Assembly (NCBI RefSeq): GCF_009604385.1
Contig: NZ_WEGJ01000031.1
Span: 20,859-84,858, forward strand
Direction of reading: 5' to 3'
From: Streptomyces smaragdinus
Lineage (GTDB): Bacteria > Actinomycetota > Actinomycetes > Streptomycetales > Streptomycetaceae
Length of the DNA stretch: 64,000 nt
The translations under genes were made by a program, and so were the position numbers. Position 1 is the stretch's first letter. Every line of letters begins with the position of its first letter. The notes below the pieces were generated by a model. It had not been told where the DNA came from. It did no database searches and was given only the letters and a program-made list of their open reading frames with translations. Below, in pieces: positions 24,231 to 32,135 of this stretch.

Positions 24231-25250
24231 TCAGCCGACCCGGACGGCGCCCATGTACGGCATGCTGTGCAGCGGCGCGTAGGTGATGCCGGTGGTCGGG
24301 TTCGAGGCGTGCACGATCTGGCCGTTGCCGGCGTACATGCCGACGTGGTGCAGGTCGCTGTAGTAGAAGACCAGGTCGCCGGGGGCGAGCTGGCTCTCCG
24401 ATATCTGGGTGCCCGCGCCGCTGTACTGGGCCTGCGAGGTACGCGGGATGCCGACGCCGGCGGAGGCGTACGCGGCGGAGGTCAGGCCCGAGCAGTCGAA
24501 GGAGCTGGGGCCGGTGGCGCCGTACACGTACGGCAGGCCCACCTTGGAGGCGGCGAAGGACAGGGCCGCGGAGGCGCGCGAGGAGGACGCGGGGGCGTTG
24601 CCCAGGTCCGGGCGGGAGGTGCTGCGGCTGGCGGCGTTGGCCTCGGCGAGCTCCGCCCGCTCGGCGGCCGTCAGCTTGTTCAGCACTTCCTGCGCGGCGG
24701 AGAGCTTCTTCTGCACCTCGGCCTTGCGCTTGCCGAGCTCGGTGCGGGTCTGCTCGAGGTCCTGGAGCTTCTGGCCGGCCTCCTGACGCTGCTGGGTCAG
24801 GGTGCGCTGCTTGGCGGAGATCTGCTTGAGCGCGTCGGCCTGCTTGGTGCCGAGCTGGTCCAGCGCGGACGCCTTGTCGAGGTAGGAGTCCGGGTCGGAG
24901 GAGAGGAAGAGCTGGACGGACGGGTCGACGCCGCCGCCGCGGTACTGGGCGGCCGCGAGGGCGCCGAGTCCGTCGCGGAGCTCGTTGAGCTCCTCCTGGC
25001 CGCGGGCGACCTGGTCCTGGATCTTCTCGACCTGGTCGGTGAGCTTCTCCTGGTGATCCTTGGCGGCGTTGTACTTCTCGGTCGCCGCCTCCGCCTGCTC
25101 GTAGAGCGCGTCGACCTTCTTCTTGACCTCGCTCTTGGAGGGCTCGGCGTGAGCCGCCTGGGAGGTCAGTGCGACGGCCGCCGCGGCACCGGCGGTGAGG
25201 ATGGACACGCGGGTGCGGTTCGGGGCCTTGGGTCGACGGTGGGACGCCAC
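24231..25250 (-). CDS. NlpC/P60 peptidoglycan endopeptidase, coiled-coil type (copy 2)
   Basis: This 339-residue paralogue of the downstream gene begins with the same ASHRRP opening and a signal peptide (cleavage near AAHAEP). It has a long Glu/Lys/Gln-rich coiled coil (about 40-185) and an NlpC/P60 domain with C253 in SSFDCSGLTSAAY and H in LHHVGMYAGNG. It is likely a peptidoglycan DL-endopeptidase used in growth or sporulation. The GTG start follows AGGAAGAGGAG. The 340-bp region before it is free of genes and probably holds its promoter and a long leader. Divergence in charge between the two copies suggests different roles. Confidence 0.93.
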   Translation of the reverse strand: MASHRRPKAPNRTRVSILTAGAAAAVALTSQAAHAEPSKSEVKKKVDALYEQAEAATEKYNAAKDHQEKLTDQVEKIQDQVARGQEELNELRDGLGALAAAQYRGGGVDPSVQLFLSSDPDSYLDKASALDQLGTKQADALKQISAKQRTLTQQRQEAGQKLQDLEQTRTELGKRKAEVQKKLSAAQEVLNKLTAAERAELAEANAASRSTSRPDLGNAPASSSRASAALSFAASKVGLPYVYGATGPSSFDCSGLTSAAYASAGVGIPRTSQAQYSGAGTQISESQLAPGDLVFYYSDLHHVGMYAGNGQIVHASNPTTGITYAPLHSMPYMGAVRVG

Positions 25251-25590
25251 GGAGGCGAGCTCCTCTTCCTTCAGCCGCCTCGCCGCGATGGGGCCGCGGT
25301 TGGGCGGGACCTTCGTCGCCACCCCGTGTGGGTGATCGACTGTACGAAGGTTCGAGGCCGACATTAGTGATGTAGTTGTGATCGGATCAAATCCTTGCGG
25401 CGATTTTCTGCCCGCGAAACGCGTTTCTTTACTCACATCGCACAGGCAGTGACAAGCACTTGACGGCGCGCGATGGACACAGCGGCCCGAACCCCGTCTC
25501 TCGCGGGCCTATTCGGACATTCGCCCCGTTCAACACCTTGCCGGGCTGAAAGCGATCAAGCGCGTACGAGGGTCACGGCACCCCGTAACG
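25251..25590. other. Gene-free region before the NlpC/P60 gene
   Basis: These 340 bp are AT-richer than their surroundings. They contain the perfect 12-bp palindrome GAAACGCGTTTC at 25416-25427, and several minus-strand promoter-like stretches between 25370 and 25440. A long 5' leader on the NlpC/P60 mRNA is likely. I looked for a ydaO/c-di-AMP riboswitch, which precedes some Streptomyces wall-hydrolase genes, but could not recognise its core motifs. Confidence 0.5.
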
Positions 25591-26967
25591 TCACGTTCTG
25601 GCAAGGCGTTTCAGCAGCAGCGCCGAGGCGACGGGCCGGGCGCCGGCCTTCGCGACGCCGTCGGCGACCTCCTTGTCGGTGGAGACCACCACCACCGGCC
25701 TGCCGGGCGGCTCCGCCCGTACCAGCCGCCGGATGAGCTCGTCCGCCGTCTCCCCCGGCTTGCTGAACAGCACCCGCACCCCGCGCGGCGGCGCGAGCAG
25801 CACCGGCGCCGCCAGCTCCGCCCCGTCGAACACGCAGGTCATCTCGGCGCCCGTCTGGGCGGCGAGCACGGCGAGGCCGCCGAGCAGCCGCAGCCGCTGC
25901 TTGTCCAGCGGCATCGTGGGATAGCCGGTCTTGGTGACGTTGTAGCCGTCCACCACCAGATGCGCCTGGGGCAGCGCGAGCAGCTGGTCCAGCAGCGCCG
26001 GGTCGGTCTCCGACAGCGCCCGCGCGGCGATGTCCCTGGGCGACATCTGCCCGGGCGCGACCGCCGAGACGGTGTCCGCGGGCCGGCTGGCCGCCGGGGG
26101 CAGCGCCAGCTCGCGGCGCAGCCCCTGGGCGGCGTCCAGCACCGTGTCGAGCAGCAGCCGCAGCCGCATGTCCTCGACCGACCGCCCCTCGCGCACCGCC
26201 CGCCGGCCGGCCTCCACCGACGCCTCGAGCTCCGCGACCCGGGACCGCAGCCGCCGCGACTCGCCCTCGGCCGCCCCCAGCTGGGTGGCCGCCTCGGCGC
26301 GGGCGGCGGCCAGTTCGGCCTCCAGCTTGCGCACCGCCGCCTCGCCCCGTTTGACGTCGCTCATCGCGGAGCGGAGCTTACGGGCCAGGGCGTCGCTCTC
26401 CCGGCGCAGCGCGTCGTGCTCGCCGCGTACCCGCTCGGCCTCCTTGCGGGCCGTGGACCGGGCGGCGGCCAGCTCCTCGCGCAGCCGCTCCAGCTCCCGG
26501 CCGGTCTCCTCGTCGACCCGCTCGGCGTGGGCCCGCTGCTCCTCCTCGCCGGCGGCGGCGATCAGCTTGACCCAGCCCTCCGGCCGCAGCACGTACGCCA
26601 GCGCGGCCACGTCCACCGGGTCGGCGGCGGCCGGCAGGCTGCCGCTCTCCACCGCCGCGGCCAGCTCCGGCTGCAGCTCGCGCAGCTTCACCGCGATGCG
26701 CTGGCGGAACACCGGCTCGTTCTCCAGCGCCGCCGCCATCGCGTTCCCCGCGAACTTCGCCCGCCGGGACGGGGTGAAGCGCGCGTACTGCCGCAGCTGC
26801 GTGGGCAGCTCGGCGACCGTCAGCCCGCCGAAGCACTCCCCCGCCAGCGCGATGACACGGCGCCGTACGGGCTCGGGCAGCGGACGGTCGAGCGCCTCGC
26901 CGGACGTCGTCTGCTCGTCCGGCGAGGTGTCCGCACCGCCGGTACGTTCCACCACGCCGCCTGTCAC
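25591..26967 (-). CDS. NYN-domain (YacP/PIN-like) RNA-binding protein
   Basis: This 458-residue protein has three parts. Residues 30-150 are a helical domain, residues 150-280 a long coiled coil (EELAAARSTARKEAERVRG and following), and residues about 310-458 a NYN ribonuclease fold with HLVVDGYNVTKTGYP, TCVFDGAEL, GETADELIRR and VVVSTDKEVAD, which supply the acidic active site. It is likely an RNA-processing or decay factor. It starts at GTG, 9 bp after the zinc-ribbon protein stop, so the two form an operon. The combination of coiled coil and NYN is typical of actinobacteria. Confidence 0.88.
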   Translation of the reverse strand: MTGGVVERTGGADTSPDEQTTSGEALDRPLPEPVRRRVIALAGECFGGLTVAELPTQLRQYARFTPSRRAKFAGNAMAAALENEPVFRQRIAVKLRELQPELAAAVESGSLPAAADPVDVAALAYVLRPEGWVKLIAAAGEEEQRAHAERVDEETGRELERLREELAAARSTARKEAERVRGEHDALRRESDALARKLRSAMSDVKRGEAAVRKLEAELAAARAEAATQLGAAEGESRRLRSRVAELEASVEAGRRAVREGRSVEDMRLRLLLDTVLDAAQGLRRELALPPAASRPADTVSAVAPGQMSPRDIAARALSETDPALLDQLLALPQAHLVVDGYNVTKTGYPTMPLDKQRLRLLGGLAVLAAQTGAEMTCVFDGAELAAPVLLAPPRGVRVLFSKPGETADELIRRLVRAEPPGRPVVVVSTDKEVADGVAKAGARPVASALLLKRLART

Positions 26968-26976
26968 CCGCCTCGG

Positions 26977-27219
26977 TCAGGATTCCGCGCCGCCGGGGCG
27001 GGCGACGAGTTCGATCCGGTCCACCGCGTTGCACCAGCGGCAGCGCACGGACTCGATGGTCTCACTCAGGACCTCGCGCTCCTCCACCTTCGGCTCACCG
27101 GCCAGGTCGAGATGCACGTACTCCACCGACCGGGACGAACGGGTGACGTCGAAGCGCGTGAGGTTCCCGCACAGCGCGCAGCGCCATCGGGTGTCCGCCG
27201 TGGGTACGGGTACCGCCAT
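26977..27219 (-). CDS. Small zinc-ribbon protein
   Basis: This 80-residue protein has two CxxC knuckles (CALCGN near residue 14 and CRWCNA near residue 60), enough for one structural zinc. Between them lies a stretch of beta-like sequence (VTRSSRSVEYVHLDL). I do not know its function. Its position 9 bp before the NYN-domain gene suggests an RNA-related or ribosome-associated role, but this is only context. It has an ATG start with a weak AAGG site. Confidence 0.82.
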   Translation of the reverse strand: MAVPVPTADTRWRCALCGNLTRFDVTRSSRSVEYVHLDLAGEPKVEEREVLSETIESVRCRWCNAVDRIELVARPGGAES

Positions 27220-27307
27220 CGCCTTGTTCCGTCCTCGGTAGTCGGGTCTCGTGTGCAACCCTAACGGCCCGCACGCCCGAAGAGGGCGGCCGGATAGAGT
27301 GCCGTTC

Positions 27308-27364
27308 GTGCGGGCGTGCCGTACATGTGCAGCGGAGCGGCGGAGCGGAGACGAGCGGTCATGA
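27308..27364 (+). CDS. Possible leaderless upstream ORF (18 aa)
   Basis: TAGAGT at 27295-27300 is followed by seven bases and a GTG that opens an 18-codon frame, MRACRTCAAERRSGDERS. Its TGA overlaps the ATG of the Lrp-type gene (ATGA). The layout is that of a leaderless translated uORF coupled to the main gene. Two Cys and five Arg codons could sense amino acid supply. It may instead be chance, since the same RNA would carry a purine-rich ribosome site (GGAGACGAG) for the main ORF. Confidence 0.4.
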   Translation: MRACRTCAAERRSGDERS

Positions 27365-27642
27365 TTACTGCGATCGTGCTCATCAAGACGAGCGTGGACC
27401 GGATCCCGGAGATCGCCGAGGCGATCGCCGCGCTCGACGGGGTGAGCGAGGTGTACTCGGTGACCGGGGCGCACGACCTCATCGCGCTGGTCCGGGTGGC
27501 CCACCACGACGATCTGGCGGACGTCATCCCCGGCCGGATCAGCAAGGTCCCGGGCGTCGAGGCGACGGAGACCCACATCTCCTTCCGCACCTACTCGCAG
27601 CACGACCTCGAGGCCGCGTTCGCCATCGGCCTGGACGAGTAA
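27361..27642 (+). CDS. Stand-alone Lrp/AsnC ligand-binding (RAM) domain protein
   Basis: This 93-residue protein corresponds to the effector-binding/oligomerization domain of Lrp/AsnC regulators, with no DNA-binding helix-turn-helix. It begins MITAIVLIKTSVDRIPEIAEAIA and contains VYSVTGAHDLIALV, the usual amino acid-binding loop. It may form octameric rings and modulate full-length Lrp proteins or sense amino acids. ATG 27361 is preceded by GGAGACGAG. It converges with the cysteine desulfurase-like gene (4 bp between stops). Confidence 0.88.
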   Translation: MITAIVLIKTSVDRIPEIAEAIAALDGVSEVYSVTGAHDLIALVRVAHHDDLADVIPGRISKVPGVEATETHISFRTYSQHDLEAAFAIGLDE

Positions 27643-27646
27643 CGGC

Positions 27647-28996
27647 TCAGCCCGCCGTCAGCTCCGCCACCGCCGTGAGGAACCGCTCGATGTGCTCCTC
27701 CGGCGTGCCGGCGCCGAAGCTGACCCGGATCGCGTGCAGCGGGCTCCCGGCCGGTACGCCGTCGGCGGGCTCGTGGCAGCCGGCCGGCTCGTCGCGGTCG
27801 GTGCCCAGCAGCGTACGGACCAGGGGGTGCGCGCAGAACAAACCGTCGCGGACCCCGATGCCGTAGCGGGCGGACAGCTCCCGGGCGAAGGCGGAGCTGT
27901 CCTGGCCCGCGACGGTGAACGACAGCACGCCGACCCGGTCGGAGTCCTCCCCGAACAGCGACAGCACCGTCACGGCCGGGATCGCGGCCAGCCCCTCCCG
28001 CAGCCGCCCCAGCAGCCGCTCCTCGCGGGCCACCAGCGCCCCGAAGCCCGCCTCCGTCAGCGCCTTGCAGGCCGACGCGATGGCGTGGGCGCCCACCACG
28101 TTCGGCGAGCCGGCCTCGTGCCGGGCCGCCGAGGTGTGCCACGCGACGTCGATCCCGCCCCCCGCCCGCCGGGCGACCGTCCGGCTCGCCCCGCCGCCCG
28201 CGAGGTACGGCTCGGCCTCGGTCAGCCAGTCGGCGCGCCCGGCGAGGACGCCGGCGCCGAACGGGGCGTACAGCTTGTGTCCGGAGAACGCGACCCAGTC
28301 GACGCCGAGGTCCGTGACCGACACCGGGCGGTGCGGGGCGAGCTGGGCGGCGTCCAGGGCGATGCGGGCGCCGTGCCGGTGCGCGGCGGCGGCGAGTTCG
28401 CGTACCGGCCACACCTCGCCGGTGACGTTGGAGGCGCCGGTGACGCAGACCAGCGCCGGGCCGTCGTCGCCGCGGGTGGCGAGGGCGGCCTCGAGGACGC
28501 CGACCGCCTCGCGGGGGGAGCGGGGCGCGTCGAGATAGGTCACGGTGACGTCGGGGCGCCGCTCCCAGGGCAGCAGCGCCGCGTGGTGCTCGGTCTCGAA
28601 GACGAACACCCGGGTCCCGGCGGGCAGTACGGCGGCGAGGAGGTTCAGCGAGTCGGTGGTCGACCGGGTGAAGACCACCTGGTCCCCGTCCCGGCAGCCG
28701 AGGAACGCGGCGACGGTGGCCCGGCTCGCCTCGAAGAGCTCGGTGGACAGCTGGGAGAGGTATCCGGCGCCGCGGTGCACGCTGCCGTAGTACGGGAGAT
28801 ACGCGGCCACGTCGTCCCAGACCCGCTGCAGGGCGGGCGCGCTGGCGGCGTAGTCGAGCGCCGCGTACGGCAGCTCCCCGGAGAGCACGGGCACCCGCAC
28901 GTCCCGCCCGAGCACGGGCAGTTCGGCCGACGAGGCCGACGGGGCGGCCGGGACCACGGCACGGGAGGGGGCGAGGGCAGCGGGATACACGGACAT
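27647..28996 (-). CDS. PLP-dependent class V aminotransferase / cysteine desulfurase-like enzyme
   Basis: This 449-residue fold-type I PLP enzyme has LDYAASAPAL, the TRSTTDSLNLLA cofactor loop, ETEHHAALLPW, ALDAAQLAPHRP and SGHKLYAPFGAG, whose Lys should bind PLP. VRDGLFCAHP aligns with the catalytic-Cys loop of SufS/Csd-type desulfurases, so cysteine may be the substrate. Residues 1-45 are a Pro/Ala-rich extension. ATG 28996 follows GAGGAG. A SAM-IV riboswitch lies in its 5' leader, so it should be shut off when S-adenosylmethionine is plentiful, placing it in sulfur amino acid metabolism. The exact reaction is not proven. Confidence 0.85.
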   Translation of the reverse strand: MSVYPAALAPSRAVVPAAPSASSAELPVLGRDVRVPVLSGELPYAALDYAASAPALQRVWDDVAAYLPYYGSVHRGAGYLSQLSTELFEASRATVAAFLGCRDGDQVVFTRSTTDSLNLLAAVLPAGTRVFVFETEHHAALLPWERRPDVTVTYLDAPRSPREAVGVLEAALATRGDDGPALVCVTGASNVTGEVWPVRELAAAAHRHGARIALDAAQLAPHRPVSVTDLGVDWVAFSGHKLYAPFGAGVLAGRADWLTEAEPYLAGGGASRTVARRAGGGIDVAWHTSAARHEAGSPNVVGAHAIASACKALTEAGFGALVAREERLLGRLREGLAAIPAVTVLSLFGEDSDRVGVLSFTVAGQDSSAFARELSARYGIGVRDGLFCAHPLVRTLLGTDRDEPAGCHEPADGVPAGSPLHAIRVSFGAGTPEEHIERFLTAVAELTAG

Positions 28997-29040
28997 GACA
29001 CATCTCCTCGACGACCAGGACCCCTGGCGATCTCGGAGGG

Positions 29041-29155
29041 ATCCGCGCTTGCCGCAGACGGCTGTCTGCGGCCCGGTCATCACCCGGGGCACCCCGCCAC
29101 GGACGGAGGGTTGCCGGACAGCGGGCCGGGGCCTGAATCGCTGTCACTCGTGACC
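29041..29155 (-). ncRNA. SAM-IV riboswitch
   Basis: Read on the minus strand from 29155, the leader matches the actinobacterial SAM-IV aptamer as I remember it. It shows GGTCACGAGTGACAGCGA, the core GCTGTCCGGCAACCCTCC, then GGGGTGCCCCGGGTGATGACC, which closes P1 with the 5' GGTCA. The aptamer-specific hairpin GCCGCAGAC-AGCC-GTCTGCGGC (29051-29072) and the GCAAGCGCGG tail, thought to form the pseudoknot, follow. The desulfurase ribosome site begins about 30 bases further on. A CCTCC run (29036-29040) between them could mask that site when SAM is bound, suggesting translational control. Confidence 0.92.
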
Positions 29156-29191
29156 TGCACAGCAGTATGCCACTTGATCACCGACGCGCAA

Positions 29192-29220
29192 CACCGCCGT
29201 CCGGAGGCCGGACGGCGGTG
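29192..29220 (-). terminator. trpD terminator
   Basis: CACCGCCGTCCGG-AGG-CCGGACGGCGGTG is a perfect 13-bp stem with a 3-base loop. It lies 36 bp beyond the trpD stop and upstream of the promoter for the riboswitch transcript, so it insulates the two. Confidence 0.85.
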
Positions 29221-29255
29221 CGGGAACGCGGGGGCGGGCTACCGCCGGAGGAACG

Positions 29256-30308
29256 TCAGGCGTTGGTGGCGGCCACCCACCGCTCCAGGGTGCGCTGCGC
29301 GGCCCCCGAGTCGATGGACTGCGCCGCCCGCGCCATCCCCGCGGCGAGCTGCTCCGCCAGCGGCGCGTCCGTCGGGTCGAGCGCGGTGAGCGCCGCCGCC
29401 GAGTTGAGCAGCACCGCGTCCCGTACGGCCCCCGTCTCACCGGCGAGCAGCCGGCGGGCGACGTCCGCGTTGTACGAGGCGTCCGCGCCGCGCAGGGCCT
29501 CCACGGGGACCAGCTCGATGCCGATGTCGCGCGGGTCGAACGTCTGCCGGGTGACCGTGCCGTCGCGTACCACCCACACCTGGGACGTGGCGGTGGTCGT
29601 CAGCTCGTCGAGGCCGTCGTCGCCGCGGAAGACCAGCGCGGAGGAGCCCCGTTCGGCCAGCACCCCGGCCATGATGGGCGCCATCCGGGCGTCGGCGACG
29701 CCGGTGGCCTGGGCGCCGACGCGGGCGGGGTTGGTGAGGGGGCCCAGGAAGTTGAACGGCGTGGCGACGCCGAGCTCCTTGCGCGCCATGGCGACGTGCC
29801 GCAGCGAGGGGTGGAACTTCACCGCGAAGCAGAAGGTGATGCCCGCCTCCTCGGCGACCTCGACCACCTGGTCCGGGGTGATCTCCAGATTCACCCCGAG
29901 CTTCTCGAGCACGTCGGAGGCCCCGGAGGCGGAGGACGCGGCCCGGTTGCCGTGCTTGACGACCTTGGCGCCGGTGCCGGCGACGACGATCGCCGACATG
30001 GTGGAGATGTTGACCGTACGGGCCCGGTCGCCGCCGGTGCCGACGATGTCGACCGTGCGGCCGGGGACCTCGATCAGATTGGCGTGGTCGTACATCGTAC
30101 GGACCAGGCCGGCCATCTCGCCGACCGTCTCGCCCTTGGCCCGCAGGGCGACCGCGAAGCCGGCGATCTGCGCGTCGGTGGCCTCGCCGCGCATGATGCG
30201 GTCCATGGCCCAGGCGGTGTCGTCGGTGGTCAGGTCCTCGCGGGCCAGCAGCGCGCTCAGCACATCGGGCCAGGTGCGGCCGCCTCCGGCCGGTGTGGCA
30301 GCACTCAT
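29256..30308 (-). CDS. trpD: Anthranilate phosphoribosyltransferase
   Basis: This 350-residue enzyme transfers phosphoribose from PRPP to anthranilate, the second step after the anthranilate synthase encoded at 4.8 kb. Family motifs are VDIVGTGGDRARTVNIST (PRPP/Mg site), VVKHGNRAASSASGASDVLE, FCFAVKFHPSLRHV and FNFLGPLTNPA. ATG 30308 follows GGAGGGACC. It stands alone, away from the other trp genes, as is usual in Streptomyces, and no trp attenuator is visible before it. Confidence 0.96.
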   Translation of the reverse strand: MSAATPAGGGRTWPDVLSALLAREDLTTDDTAWAMDRIMRGEATDAQIAGFAVALRAKGETVGEMAGLVRTMYDHANLIEVPGRTVDIVGTGGDRARTVNISTMSAIVVAGTGAKVVKHGNRAASSASGASDVLEKLGVNLEITPDQVVEVAEEAGITFCFAVKFHPSLRHVAMARKELGVATPFNFLGPLTNPARVGAQATGVADARMAPIMAGVLAERGSSALVFRGDDGLDELTTTATSQVWVVRDGTVTRQTFDPRDIGIELVPVEALRGADASYNADVARRLLAGETGAVRDAVLLNSAAALTALDPTDAPLAEQLAAGMARAAQSIDSGAAQRTLERWVAATNA

Positions 30309-30439
30309 TACGGTCCCTCCTGTGCGTGGGCGCCCCACGGGCGCGGGATCGGCGTTGCGGTGTCCCGGGCAGCCTATCGGCGCCCGGACGCGCCGTGTGC
30401 CGCGAGCCCATCCCTCGGACGCCCTCGCGGGCACACGAA

Positions 30440-30481
30440 CGGGCCCCGGCGCCTCCCTGGAAGGGGAGGAGCCGGGGCCCG
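30440..30481 (-). terminator. Terminator of the ctaE-qcrCAB operon
   Basis: CGGGCCCCGGCGCCTCCC pairs with GGGAGGAGCCGGGGCCCG (18 bp, one mismatch) around a short loop. It begins 20 bp beyond the qcrB stop. Confidence 0.85.
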
Positions 30482-30500
30482 CCGGTGGCTGTGCAGACCG

Positions 30501-32135
30501 TCAGTGGTGACCGTGGCCCGAGGTGATCTCCTCGTACTCGTTCACCGTGGGCTTCGGGATCTGGTTCTCCTCGCCGAAGTAGCCCTGCGACATCTTCACC
30601 CGGAGCTTCTCCACGAGGCTCTGCTTGCGCACCACGCCGTTGTCGTCGACCGACGGACCGGCCTCGAGGGCCGCGTACTGGTCGTGCGAGGTGAGGCGGT
30701 GCATCTCGCCCTGCGGCAGCGGCTCGTGCACCTCGATGAACTCACCGTGCGGCAGCCGCTTGATGATGCCGGTCTCGCGGCCGTGCAGCACCTTGTCGCG
30801 GTCGCGGCGCTGGAGGCCCAGGCACACGCGCTTGGTGAAGACGAACACCAGGAACGGCACCACGAACAGGCCGACGCGGACGAACCAGGTGATCGCGTTG
30901 ATCGACAGATGGAAGTGGGTGGCCCACAGGTCGTTGCCACCCGCGATCATCAGCACGAAGTACGCGCTGATCCACGCCGCGCCGAACGCCGTACGGGTCG
31001 GCGCGTTGCGCGGCCGCTCCGCCATGTGGTGCTCGCGCTTGTCGCCGGTCAGCCAGGACTCGAAGAACGGGTACAGGGCGATCAGCGCCGGCAGGATGCC
31101 GACCACGACCAGCGGGATGAACACACCAAAGTTGACGGTGTGACCGAGGAAGTTCCACTCCCAGGCCGGCATCGCGCGGATGGCGCCCTCGGAGAAGCCC
31201 ATGTACCAGTCCGGCTGGGCGCCGGTGGACACCTGGTCCGGCCGGTACGGGCCGAGCACCCACACCGGGTTGATCGACGTCGTGCCGGCGATGATCGCGA
31301 TGACGCCGAAGACCAGGAAGAAGAAGCCGCCGGCCTTCGCCATGTACACCGGCAGGAACGGCATGCCGACCACGTTGTTGTTGGTCTTGCCGGGGCCCGC
31401 GAACTGGGTGTGCTTGTGGTAGAAGACCAGGATCAGGTGCGCGACCAGCAGGCCGAGCATGATGCCGGGGACCAGCAGCACGTGGATCGAGAAGAACCGC
31501 GGGATGACGTCGTTGCCGGGGAACTGACCGCCGTAGAGGAACATCGCGATGTACGTGCCGACGATCGGCACGGCCAGGATCGCGCCCTCCATGAAGCGGA
31601 CACCGGTGCCGGACAGCAGGTCGTCGGGGAGCGAGTAGCCGGTGAAGCCGGCGACGCAGCCCAGGACCAGCAGCAGGAAGCCGAACAGCCAGTTCAGCTC
31701 GCGCGGCTTGCGGAACGCGCCGGTGAAGAAGACGCGCAGCATGTGCAGCGCCATGCCGGCCACGAAGATCAGCGCGCCCCAGTGGTGGATCTGCCGGACG
31801 AGCAGACCGCCGCGGGTGGAGAAGCTGATGTCCAGTGTGGAGGCGTACGCCTCGGTCATCCGCACGCCGTGCATCGGCGCGTAGGCGCCGGTGTACTCGA
31901 CCTCCGCCATGGACGGGTGGAAGAACAGCGTCAGATAGACACCCGTGAGGATGACGATGATGAAGCTGTAGAGGCAGATCTCACCGAGCATGAAGGACCA
32001 GTGGTCCGGGAAGATCTTCCGCATGTTGGCCTTGGCCAGGCCGTAGATGCCGAGCCGGCCGTCCGCCCAGTCGGCGATCTTCTCGCCGGCGGGCGCCTTG
32101 CCGCGGCGGGTGCTCGTCGTTGTCGTGGTACTCAT
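30501..32135 (-). CDS. qcrB: Cytochrome bc1 complex cytochrome b subunit
   Basis: This 544-residue membrane subunit carries both b hemes and oxidizes menaquinol in the actinobacterial bc1-aa3 supercomplex. The N-terminal cytochrome b domain has heme-binding His pairs (RQIHHWGA and MALHMLRVFFTGAFRKPRELNW; later FSIHVLLVPG and VAHLILVFYHKH). The Qo-site region reads WVLGPYRPD-PDWYMGFSEGA. A cytoplasmic C-terminal extension of about 120 residues ends GHGHH. Its ATG overlaps the qcrA stop (ATGA), so translation is coupled. It is the last gene of ctaE-qcrCAB. Confidence 0.96.
   Translation of the reverse strand: MSTTTTTSTRRGKAPAGEKIADWADGRLGIYGLAKANMRKIFPDHWSFMLGEICLYSFIIVILTGVYLTLFFHPSMAEVEYTGAYAPMHGVRMTEAYASTLDISFSTRGGLLVRQIHHWGALIFVAGMALHMLRVFFTGAFRKPRELNWLFGFLLLVLGCVAGFTGYSLPDDLLSGTGVRFMEGAILAVPIVGTYIAMFLYGGQFPGNDVIPRFFSIHVLLVPGIMLGLLVAHLILVFYHKHTQFAGPGKTNNNVVGMPFLPVYMAKAGGFFFLVFGVIAIIAGTTSINPVWVLGPYRPDQVSTGAQPDWYMGFSEGAIRAMPAWEWNFLGHTVNFGVFIPLVVVGILPALIALYPFFESWLTGDKREHHMAERPRNAPTRTAFGAAWISAYFVLMIAGGNDLWATHFHLSINAITWFVRVGLFVVPFLVFVFTKRVCLGLQRRDRDKVLHGRETGIIKRLPHGEFIEVHEPLPQGEMHRLTSHDQYAALEAGPSVDDNGVVRKQSLVEKLRVKMSQGYFGEENQIPKPTVNEYEEITSGHGHH

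Noticed and set aside
25251..25590. ydaO (c-di-AMP) riboswitch before the NlpC/P60 gene
   Set aside because: Such riboswitches precede some Streptomyces wall hydrolases, but I could not find the conserved core motifs here. A covariance search would decide.
29051..29072. Hairpin GCCGCAGAC/GTCTGCGGC as an intrinsic terminator
   Set aside because: Its position and the GCAAGCGCGG that follows match the second hairpin of the SAM-IV aptamer, and no T-tract follows.
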